Assembly (NCBI GenBank): GCA_012267385.1
Contig: JAAXGW010000017.1
Location: 1 to 60,071, forward strand
DNA: 60,071 bases
Reading direction: 5' to 3'
From: OMG group bacterium
Lineage (GTDB): Bacteria > Pseudomonadota > Gammaproteobacteria > Pseudomonadales > Azotimanducaceae
Shown here: one piece after another, positions 1 through 7,580 of the stretch
How the letters are laid out: the number at the start of each line of letters is the position of its first letter
How positions within the stretch are numbered: position 1 is the stretch's first letter
Made by a program: the position numbers and the translations under genes
Notes under the pieces: generated by a model
Databases searched by the model: none
What the model was told of the DNA's origin: nothing
Seen by the model: only the letters and a program-made list of their open reading frames with translations

Positions 1-345
1 TTGGAAATCGAAGCGTATGCCGGGTCGTATGCTAATTATGTAGCGATACAGGGAGCTCCTCCACCCGCTCCCAATCTATCGATGGATGATTGGAACGACT
101 ATCTAGGCGACGACAGATCCTTGAGACGACAAAACTGGGATGACGCGGTAGCGATTTACGATCCACTTGAGGCGACAGTGATCGACGAGGGCATTAATAG
201 TCTTACAGGATCCGAAAAAACAAAATATTACAAGAACCGAAACATCTTGGAAAGCATGTGGTCTGATTTCTTCAACACCGAAGTTGATAAACTCAACGCT
301 GCCGCGTATGACAAGGACACAGAGACAAATCTCTCATGCGACTAA
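1..345 (+). CDS. 3' end of an unrecognised protein (partial)
   Basis: The frame is open from base 1 to TAA at 343-345, so the true start probably lies outside the window. The visible 114 residues are acidic and rich in Tyr, Asp and Asn, with no membrane segment, lipobox or motif I recognise. The C-terminus is ...NLSCD. The stop lies inside the next gene, whose ATG at 336 gives a 10-nt overlap, so the two are probably translationally coupled. I infer that this gene belongs to the same transcript as the eight-cysteine protein downstream. Function cannot be assigned from this fragment. Confidence 0.6.
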   Translation: MEIEAYAGSYANYVAIQGAPPPAPNLSMDDWNDYLGDDRSLRRQNWDDAVAIYDPLEATVIDEGINSLTGSEKTKYYKNRNILESMWSDFFNTEVDKLNAAAYDKDTETNLSCD

Positions 346-1682
346 AAAATTTGCCCAATCAACGTAAAAGGCTCGCCGTCGCGAGTGGTGCTATTGTTTG
401 TGTTTTCGGGACTGTTTTTATTTTGTATTTTTTGTCTGACGGACAACTTCAAGAAAGGGAATCTGTAAGCAATGTAGAAACTGATTTTGATCTTGGAAGT
501 AGTGAAGGTGTGGTGGTTCCTACAGACGGATTGAATGTAGAACAGCACTCTGTGGATATAGCATTTGAAGAGAACCTTTGGCAAGTGTGTCCGGTACACG
601 AATGGTCAGAAAACTATAGTGTCAATGAAGAGATCCCAAAAATTTCCGAAGAGTGTTTATCGGCTTTCGGTGAGTATATGAAGCGCGAGCCGAGGGTGCT
701 CGGACGCAACAATATTTTGCAACTGGTGCTTGTCGATGACCCGATGACCCATGAGCGGATTTTCCGTGATCCCCATGGAGATCGTGAGAAAGTTTTGGAG
801 GCTCTATCACGACCAGAGTGCCAGTTTGCCGACGGTGAGTTGACTCCTCGATGGAACCTAAAGGAAACCTGTCACGCCGACGCATTCGCGAATTACGTCA
901 ACTTCCTCAGAGTTTGCCGGTATTCAGGGTATCTAGGTAGGTGGAATAATATTCATGAAATGGATCGAGAGCTTTTTGGAAATAGTCCAGAGCCAGGGCG
1001 AATTCTATGGTACGACTTAGAAGAAGAAGATAGAGTTTCCCTCCTAAAAAAGCACCTGGAGTATTCGTGGATGTTTGCTCAATGTGAACGTTCTGATCTG
1101 CCTAATTTAAGATTTGAACCAGATGCAGGTGATCAAGATCTTTATCAGAAGTTGTCAGTAATTGGAGAACGAATAAACAAACCGAACCGCTACTCGTGGG
1201 GGGATGAAGGATTAGCAGAACTGTACCTACTAGGTATCGCCGCCTACCTGGGAGATGAATGGGCGATTCACGAGTACACAGGATCATATCCTTTTTTTCG
1301 GTTGGATTCTTGGGATCATTACGTGCAAGCGCACCACCCTTGGCACGCTGAAACTGAGCATCTCAAGGAGTTCCAGAGTAAACCGCTGAGTGTACAACAG
1401 GTTATCGACGCAGTAGATTTAGTATTCGCATTGGAAGATGACGAGGTGAACTTTGATTGGAAGTACCTAGTAGATGCATTGTGTCGGTACACTCCTGAAG
1501 AAACGGGTACGAGCACAAACTGCCAAGCTGTTATCGAACAATTAGATCAAACGTTGGATCCTGTAATCCATCAACGGTATTTCTCAGTATTAGCAAAATT
1601 TCGGTCAGTCGCTTTGGAGTTGGACGTATACAGAAATCCTTCTGAGAAACGAGTCGAATTCGTTCTTTACGGGGATTATTAA
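336..1682 (+). CDS. Membrane-anchored eight-cysteine protein, array copy 1 (unknown family)
   Basis: I do not recognise this family. The 448-aa product has a basic N-terminus and one hydrophobic segment at about residues 13-33, then a large domain that is probably periplasmic. Eight cysteines (85, 107, 162, 179, 194, 250, 383, 396) line up with eight in each of the three downstream paralogs, suggesting up to four disulfides. The best conserved core is DPMTHERIFRDPHGD (135-149), then SRPEC and KETCHAD. This copy is the most divergent of the four: it ends with an extra tail after the shared ALELDVY motif, and its early part lacks the EEACG motif of the others. It overlaps the preceding gene by 10 nt. 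The gene is well supported as coding; its role is unknown. Confidence 0.75.
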   Translation: MRLKNLPNQRKRLAVASGAIVCVFGTVFILYFLSDGQLQERESVSNVETDFDLGSSEGVVVPTDGLNVEQHSVDIAFEENLWQVCPVHEWSENYSVNEEIPKISEECLSAFGEYMKREPRVLGRNNILQLVLVDDPMTHERIFRDPHGDREKVLEALSRPECQFADGELTPRWNLKETCHADAFANYVNFLRVCRYSGYLGRWNNIHEMDRELFGNSPEPGRILWYDLEEEDRVSLLKKHLEYSWMFAQCERSDLPNLRFEPDAGDQDLYQKLSVIGERINKPNRYSWGDEGLAELYLLGIAAYLGDEWAIHEYTGSYPFFRLDSWDHYVQAHHPWHAETEHLKEFQSKPLSVQQVIDAVDLVFALEDDEVNFDWKYLVDALCRYTPEETGTSTNCQAVIEQLDQTLDPVIHQRYFSVLAKFRSVALELDVYRNPSEKRVEFVLYGDY

Positions 1683-1835
1683 ATTCTCAAAATTCAACAC
1701 TGAAGTTGGATTGAGATAAACAAGTAAACGCTGATAACCTCCACTCAGAGTTAGGCCTTAGGTTTAAAGTAGGCAGGACGAATAAATACTCAATCATCAC
1801 AGAAAATCAGTGAGAGTTTAGTGTCTGTGCCCTAG

Positions 1836-1861
1836 TCTAGTGTGAATATCGGCTGCTAACA
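1836..1861 (+). repeat. Duplicated 5' flank upstream of array copy 2
   Basis: The 26 nt before ATG 1862 match the 26 nt before ATG 4991 at 21 positions, including the shared core TGTGAATA and the last six bases CTAACA. The downstream coding starts also match (ATGAAGCGATCTGT). Copies 2 and 4 therefore appear to have been duplicated together with their translation start region. No clear Shine-Dalgarno is present in either. Confidence 0.6.
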
Positions 1862-3215
1862 ATGAAGCGATCTGTCCAGGTGCAGAGTTGGTGGTGGATT
1901 GTGATTTTAGGACTCGGACTATGTGCGGTATTCGGTGTTTGTGGGTTTTTAGTCACACAAAATCGATCCTCGCTAAACTCTTCCGCATCAGAGACAAGAG
2001 AGCCGAGCGTGGTTGTACCGTCTTCATCACCAACTATCTAACCTCCAGTGGCAGTGGTTGACACCCCGACCCATCTACCGCGTTTGGATGTCGCACTGGG
2101 ATCTGTGGAAGAAGCGTGTGGGTTGCAGGAGTTTCCACCTTATTGGGACGCTATCGAGGCAGGAACAAGCACACAGTTAAAAAAAAGCTCTCGATTCTGT
2201 TGAGTGTCAGATCGCATTGGAAAACCATGTCAAGACTATCCACCCGTATCTCTGGGCCGACCTGGATGACTATCAAAACCGACCAGTCACGTTTATATTG
2301 GTGGATGAACCCCTAACGTTCGAACGAATTTTTGCTGATCCTGCCGGCGATTTGCTTCGCGTAGAGGGCGCGCAGTCCCGCCCTGAATGTTTGCTAAAAG
2401 GAGACGAAAGTAATTGGGAACTGAAAGAAATCTGTCACGCAGGCTCGTTTTTTAACTATGCCCTCATCAATCACTTTTGCTTTGGCGGGGGTGTTAAGAA
2501 ACGACAGTGGAAGACGTCGTCCAGTGGGGAAGACAACTTCACTTCGAAACAAAATCGTTCTTTGTGGAAACAATCCCTTGAAGGCGACTGGATAGCAAAG
2601 AAATGCGAAGGGCTAGACCCGACGCTGGCACTCACGTCGGAGCACAAGCCAGAACTTTATGCACTAGTAATGTCGTTGCGTTCAACAAACTGGCCTCATG
2701 ACTTTCAAGAACAGTTGATTAAGCTAGCAGCACGATTGGGCGATGACGCGGCTGGAATGACTTGGACAGCGTCGCAGTGGCGCCGGATTGGCGGAGATCT
2801 TCCCAGTGGTGGGTACCAGTTTGGGCGATTTACTGAATTGTTTGCTAGTGAAGATTGGCAATCTTTGATTACGACCGGTACTTTCTGGCGAGGTTTTGAT
2901 ACTGAACATGAAAATAGACAGTTCAGCATCGTAAACTTTATAGAAGCTCTCAAACTGCTTGCGAGAGACAGTGGTCACAGTACCGAACAACACGAAGAGC
3001 TTCGGTTTGATTGGCAAGCTGTAGTGCAATATGTATGTGTTCCAATCTTCATACATCCCAACGACGCCGAAGCAATGGGCATTGAACCGGTCGAGTTTCA
3101 AAGTTGTAAGGAAATCGTCGAGGAAGTAAGACAATTAGGCATCAATTCTCCTACCGTCCTATCTGCTGTAGACAAGTTTGAGAAGGTCGCGAGAGAACTG
3201 GGAGTGTACGAGTAG
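1862..3215 (+). pseudogene. Eight-cysteine protein, array copy 2, broken by nonsense and frameshift
   Basis: Reading from ATG 1862 gives MKRSVQVQSWWW and a membrane segment almost identical to copy 4, but the frame meets TAA at 2039-2041 where copy 4 has GAA (Glu) after SPTI. Homology continues past that stop (VVDTP, LPRLD, GSVEEACGL) and then shifts by +1 at a run of eight A (2179-2186). In the original frame a TGA follows at 2201-2203. The shifted frame runs to 3215 and carries the rest of the family core (DEPLTFERIF, SRPEC, KEICHAG, ending KVARELGVYE). All eight cysteines are still encoded across the two frames. Two independent lesions argue for a pseudogene. The open 3' part from about 2217 could still be translated on its own, but would lack the anchor. 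Confidence 0.7.
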
Positions 3216-3486
3216 GTATATACGCGGTCTTCCGCAACTATAACTGAGAAGGTCGAAAGAGACCATGCCAATCCGATCAAAGACGACCTATACTCATTCC
3301 TTGGTTTAAAGTCGCTGAATGATTTTGTTTCAATACTTTGACGGTAGAGTTCCAAGAGGAAGCTATTCTGTGAGTGCCGCCGAACTGTCTTCAAGGCTTG
3401 TGTTTTTCTTATAAAATCAAGTATCAGCGATATCGAAAAATTTTTTATACGGATTCATAGAAAGGACTACTTCAAAAAGTTTTAGA

Positions 3487-4914
3487 ATGCAAAGAGAAGT
3501 ATTGGGTAGTCGGAAGCTACTTATGGTAGGGTGGCTTTGGGGTAGTGCTATCGGGCTAGCGGTTGTAGTGATTGTAGTGTTCGTACTTTTGCGAGCCCCT
3601 AGTAGCAATTCGCGCACATCTTTGAATATTGACCAACCCCTATCGGAAACGGAGCTCGACGGCACTACTCCCATAGACGCGACTGAAGTTTCCCAAGTCG
3701 TTATGAAGACAGGACTAGCATTACCGCCTTTGGACTTCCCGCCCGGTTCGGTAGAAGAGGCGTGCGGCTTTAATGACTTCCCTCCCTACCATTCCACCAC
3801 ATTCGAATCCGACTGGGATTCGAGGATACCGTTAGCATCCGAAAAATGCTGGTCGGCTATGGAAACGCACATCAATACTATCAATCCGTTACATTTAGAA
3901 AGAGACCACGAAAGAAGACGGACGTATCTGTTCGTAGTTTTAGAAGATCCTTTAACGTTTGAGCGTATTTTTACCGATCCGAAGGGTGATCTGCTCCGTG
4001 TACAAGATGCATTATCCCGTACCGAATGCTTGTTAACCGGGGATGAAACTAACTGGGAACTGAGAGATTCCTGCCACGCTGAGGCACTATTGAATCATGC
4101 TCTAATCAATCGCATTTGTTTGGGATCTGGATGGAATCGGGCATATACGTACTACCCAAACTTCGATGACCTAACACCGGAGCAAGACCGATTGAGATGG
4201 AAAGAATCATTAGAGCGCGAGTGGGTTGAAATGAAATGTGAGGAGTTAGATCAGACTTTGGAGTTTTCGTCGGAGCAGTACCCGGAACTTCATAAATTAG
4301 TGATCTCTTTCCAGAATCCCACGACGAAAATCAAAAAGAACGCTCTAGAGCTCTTGATTGAACTTTCAGCACGTCTGGGGGATGAGGCAGCGGGGCTGAG
4401 CCTGCCTCAACGAGTCTTAATCCCCCGTCCGGGCAGCAACAAAGAGGAAGGCTACAAATTTGGACGCTTTACCGAGCTCTTAGCTAGCCGTACGTGGCAG
4501 GAGCTGACTTTGAAGCAAGTTCCCGATGCGGATCGTTTTTATCAGATATTTCATATGTTGGCGAGAGCAGAGAGTCAAAATGTCGACACACTAAAAGCGA
4601 TTCGATTTGATTGGGGTCAGTTGGTACAACATATGTGTATACCACCATCTACGAAGACACTCGAATACATTAGTAAGGATGGCGTAGTTGAGAGGTTTAC
4701 CGCACAAGATTTCGAGGTGTTGTTGGAACTTGAGCCGGAGGAACTGGGAGAATTGGAACTTAAGCCGGAAGTTATTGAGGACTTTTTTGAACCGAAAAGC
4801 TGTCAGGAGGTCGTCCATGAAATACGTCAGCAAAGAGGGATCAAGTCCCCTACGGTCTTAGCTGTGATAGAAAAGTTCGAGCAGGTGGCGTTGGAAATGG
4901 GAGTGTACGAGTAA
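3487..4914 (+). CDS. Membrane-anchored eight-cysteine protein, array copy 3 (intact)
   Basis: This 475-aa copy is the best intact representative of the unknown family. It has a hydrophobic anchor at about residues 13-36, a low-complexity Ser/Thr/Glu linker, and a probably periplasmic domain beginning near PGSVEEACG. The eight family cysteines are at 93, 121, 181, 196, 211, 251, 384 and 439. Core motifs are EDPLTFERIFTDPKGD (153-168), SRTECLL, RDSCHAE and ARLGDEAAGL (295-304), ending FEQVALEMGVYE. An insertion rich in Glu and Leu (about 400-436) before the last cysteine is absent from copies 1 and 2. No good Shine-Dalgarno is seen before ATG 3487; Met13 (3523) is an alternative but would leave no charged residues before the anchor. 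A 271-bp spacer separates it from copy 2. Confidence 0.75.
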   Translation: MQREVLGSRKLLMVGWLWGSAIGLAVVVIVVFVLLRAPSSNSRTSLNIDQPLSETELDGTTPIDATEVSQVVMKTGLALPPLDFPPGSVEEACGFNDFPPYHSTTFESDWDSRIPLASEKCWSAMETHINTINPLHLERDHERRRTYLFVVLEDPLTFERIFTDPKGDLLRVQDALSRTECLLTGDETNWELRDSCHAEALLNHALINRICLGSGWNRAYTYYPNFDDLTPEQDRLRWKESLEREWVEMKCEELDQTLEFSSEQYPELHKLVISFQNPTTKIKKNALELLIELSARLGDEAAGLSLPQRVLIPRPGSNKEEGYKFGRFTELLASRTWQELTLKQVPDADRFYQIFHMLARAESQNVDTLKAIRFDWGQLVQHMCIPPSTKTLEYISKDGVVERFTAQDFEVLLELEPEELGELELKPEVIEDFFEPKSCQEVVHEIRQQRGIKSPTVLAVIEKFEQVALEMGVYE

Positions 4915-4964
4915 ACTTAAACTAAGTGCGCTAAAACAGGTTCTGTTTCGTCTCTTCTAATTGG

Positions 4965-4990
4965 TCTATTGTGAATAGCGAGTACTAACA
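4965..4990 (+). repeat. Duplicated 5' flank upstream of array copy 4
   Basis: This is the partner of the block at 1836-1861, with 21 of 26 positions identical and the same distance to the ATG. Copies 1 and 3 do not share it, which places copies 2 and 4 as the closest pair. Confidence 0.6.
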
Positions 4991-6390
4991 ATGAAGCGAT
5001 CTGTTCAAATGCAAGGTTGGATGTGGGTTGTAAGCATCGGACTTGGACTATGTGTGGTAGTCGGTGTTTGTGTGCTTTTGGTCATGCACAATCGAGCCCC
5101 GCTAAACACTACGGCATTAGTGACAAGCGAGCCGAGTGTGGTAGTCCCTTATCCATCACCTACGATCGAACCAGCAGTAACAGTTGTTGACACGCCACCT
5201 CAGCTACCACGTTTGGACTTCCCGCCGGGTTCAGTGGAAGAGGCGTGTGGATTGAATGACTTTCCACCGCACTGGGCTTCTGACGAAAATCGTGAGTCCA
5301 GAGACCACCCAAAAGCACTAGTAACCACAGCCTGTTGGACGGCTGTAGAAGAGCACATCTATGCGCTGAACCCCTACTCTTTCTTGTGGGGAGAAGAGCT
5401 CTATCAAGAGCGTCTCGCCTCCTTTATCGTGTTGGAGAATCCCTTAACATTCAAACGTATTTTTGTTGATCCCACAGGGGACCTAGCGCGAGTACAAGAC
5501 TCGCTCTCACGCCCGGAGTGTTTGTTGACGGGAGACGAAAGCAACTGGGAATTGAAGGAAAAGTGCCACGCCGATGCGTTTCTCAACTACGCCCTAGTCA
5601 ATCGATTTTGCTTTCACGAAGGAAATAGTGTTCAGACTAAGTATTACTGGTGGACGGACAACCCAACCCCAGAGCAAGACCGATATAACTGGATGCAGGA
5701 TTTGAAAGAAGATTGGCTCAGAATGAAGTGTGAAGAATTAGCTCCCTCGTTGGAGTTTACCGAGCATTACCCTCAGCTGTATGAGTTGGTGATGTCCTTT
5801 CGCGATCCAAAGAAGTATCCCCGTTTGCAGGAAGAAAGTGCAGCAGAACTTCTTTCGACATCTATCATCGCATCTCGTAGTGGGGACACTTATGTGTTAG
5901 GAGGAGGTTGGCTCAAGAACTCTTAATTGAACAAGCAGCACGTTTGGGAGATGATGCGGCCGGGCTTACTCAGTCTTCTGATCCTTTTATGAACAGGTAC
6001 AAAGAGGAAGGTCACAAATACGGCCGTTTTTCTTGGATATTTACGAGGCCTGAATCGAGGATATTAACAGGGAAGAGACGACCACCAACCACAGACCGCT
6101 TACTACAAACTATAAATATGCTAGCGTTACTCGACGGTCCTAGACCGGACCCCATTCACGATATTGAGTTTGATTGGGAACGGGTGGCACGACATTTGTG
6201 CGAACCACCCTACTTCAAATTTGATCCATTCATATCTCTTAGTGGCCCCGTGCTGGTAGAAAACGAAGAGCATTCAAGTTGTAAGGAGATCATTCACGAA
6301 ATCCGTCAGCGCGACATTAAATTCCGACCGGTGTTAAACACGTTGGACAAGTTCGAGCAAGTCGCGATAGAACTAGGAGTGTACGAGTAA
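4991..6390 (+). pseudogene. Eight-cysteine protein, array copy 4, split by a frameshifting insertion
   Basis: The first frame (4991-5926, 311 aa) carries the anchor and the first six family cysteines, including DPTGDLARVQDS, SRPECLL, EKCHADAF and RMKCEEL. It leaves the family alignment after EESAAELL and stops at 5924-5926. The rest of the family domain continues in another frame from about 5908 (AQELLIEQAARLGDDAAGL) to 6390, including the last two cysteines and the standard ending FEQVAIELGVYE. About 62 extra bases, whose translation (AELL..ASRSGD) loosely resembles the resumed sequence, lie at the junction, which suggests a small duplication. AGGAGGAGG at 5899-5907 directly abuts TTG 5908, too close for normal initiation. 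I treat this as one broken gene; two separate polypeptides cannot be excluded. Confidence 0.65.
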
Positions 6391-6776
6391 GCGAAACTCT
6401 GTAAAGTCGAGCAAAGAATCCCAATAACAGCCCCGTTTCGAACGGAGTTTTTTTACAACAACTACTGACGCCTTTGGCTCTAGTTCCAACTAATGGGACG
6501 GGTAGTCCAAAGAGGAAAAATTTTTAAAAAACTCGCCGCTAGAGTCCAAGATGGATTCTCAAGTGTCCAGTAAAAGAAGTCCGTACAGGACACCTTTTAG
6601 CTGGGCGACTTTCAAGAGCTTCCGCGATAATTAGGGTATACGATGACGAAGGACACAGAAAGGAAGTTGAGATAGGTTTCCTGACGACAATCTTTCTAAG
6701 CGCGTTGAGCTAAAGTTTGCCACATGCTTTCATTTTTCGATTTTGCCACTATATAGAACAGTAGGAGACTTTAGGA
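6391..6776. other. Non-coding spacer between the array and the VOC gene
   Basis: This 386-bp stretch has no convincing coding frame. It holds the putative terminator at 6433-6454 and a second weak inverted repeat, GTGTCC (6563-6568) with GGACAC (6588-6593), followed by CTTTT. An AT-rich TATATA at 6750-6755 could be a -10 element for the next gene, but no good -35 was found. Confidence 0.6.
6433..6454 (+). terminator. Putative Rho-independent terminator after the array
   Basis: CCGTT (6433-6437), loop TCG and AACGG (6441-6445) form a five-base-pair hairpin, followed by AG and a run of seven T (6448-6454). It lies 42 bp after the last stop of the array. The stem is short, so strength is uncertain. 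Confidence 0.5.
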
Positions 6777-7181
6777 ATGACATCAAACAATAGCCCCCAG
6801 AGCTACCAAAAGGGCCGAGTTGGATTGCTTGGTACCAAATATTTAATTTCTGTTGCCAATATGGATAGAGCCGTAGAGTTCTACCGTGACGTGATTGGAT
6901 TGGATGTTCAAGTTTTTTCACCTTATTGGAGTGAACTGACACACGGAACCGCTACAGTTGCTCTTCACGGCGGAGGAGATGGATCGTTTGCGGAGACAGG
7001 ATTGTCGTTTACGGTCAAAGACATATCTGAAGCGTGTAGGGAAATTATCAAAGGTGGCGGTTCGGTGCGATCTGAACCCGAAGACAGAGGCGATGAAGGA
7101 ATCTATCTCGCTTTCGTGACTGATACCGAGAACAATGGAATCATGATCAGTCAAGTGAAAGAATCTGAACCCGAGAATTAA
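6777..7181 (+). CDS. VOC (glyoxalase/bleomycin-resistance fold) family protein
   Basis: The 134-aa product fits a single-unit VOC protein. The first beta-alpha module reads LGTKYLISVANMDRAVEFYRD, followed by VIGLDV, and the second half carries LSFTVKDISEACREI and DTENNGIMIS. Such proteins bind a metal and small molecules, but the usual His ligand in the first strand is not evident here and no metal triad can be assigned, so the substrate is unknown. AGGAG at about 6762 and AGGA just before the ATG support the start. The gene stands alone between the array and yajC and has no clear functional link to secDF. Confidence 0.75.
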   Translation: MTSNNSPQSYQKGRVGLLGTKYLISVANMDRAVEFYRDVIGLDVQVFSPYWSELTHGTATVALHGGGDGSFAETGLSFTVKDISEACREIIKGGGSVRSEPEDRGDEGIYLAFVTDTENNGIMISQVKESEPEN

Positions 7182-7186
7182 AGACG

Positions 7187-7215
7187 TTGACGAAACCTCA
7201 TGCTAGTAATACATA
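7187..7215 (+). promoter_or_regulatory. Candidate sigma-70 promoter for yajC-secDF
   Basis: TTGACG (7187-7192) is followed after 17 bp by TACATA (7210-7215), about 30 bp upstream of yajC. The -10 is a weak match. Confidence 0.3.
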
Positions 7216-7244
7216 AAATTTTTTGAACACAATGGAGAATCACC

Positions 7245-7580
7245 ATGAACTGGATTGAAACAGTTGCGTATGCGAGTGCACAGGGAGGTGAAAGAGCCAA
7301 TCCTCTGCCAATGCTGCTCATTTTTGCGGGCTTGATAGTAGTCTTTTACTTCTTTTTAATCCGTCCGCAACAAAAGCAACGCAAGCGACACCAAGAACTA
7401 GTTTCTGCTTTACAACGTGGGGACGAAGTCATAATGGCTAGTGGAATGATGGGAATCATTTCAAAAGTAGAAGACGACAACGTAACAGTCAGGGTCGCAA
7501 AAAATACAGAACTCCGTTTTCAGAAACAAGCTGTAAGTGCAACTCTCCCTAAGGGTTCAATTACCAATTTAGATGGCTGA
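7245..7580 (+). CDS. yajC: Sec translocon accessory subunit YajC
   Basis: YajC is a small inner-membrane protein that associates with SecDF at the Sec translocon. The 111-aa product has the typical layout: a short N-terminus, one membrane segment at about residues 22-40 (MLLIFAGLIVVFYFFLIRPQ), a basic stretch (KQRKRHQEL), then the conserved cytoplasmic domain with GDEVIMASGMMGIISKV. GGAG at 7234-7237 sits seven bases before ATG 7245. Its stop overlaps the secD start by 8 nt, so yajC-secD-secF form a tightly coupled operon. The tgt and queA genes that often precede yajC are absent; a VOC gene is upstream instead. Confidence 0.95.
   Translation: MNWIETVAYASAQGGERANPLPMLLIFAGLIVVFYFFLIRPQQKQRKRHQELVSALQRGDEVIMASGMMGIISKVEDDNVTVRVAKNTELRFQKQAVSATLPKGSITNLDG

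Noticed and set aside
622-885. Open frames opposite the array and opposite other genes
   Set aside because: They are antisense shadows of conserved coding regions, without own ribosome sites or similarity.
2201-2203. TGA in copy 2 as a selenocysteine codon, given selAB in the window
   Set aside because: The TGA lies after the A8 frameshift in a frame without family similarity, and an earlier in-frame TAA at 2039 already interrupts the gene.
6563-6593. Inverted repeat GTGTCC/GGACAC as a terminator
   Set aside because: The loop of 19 nt and the short CTTTT tail make it weak; the hairpin at 6433-6454 is a better terminator for the array.
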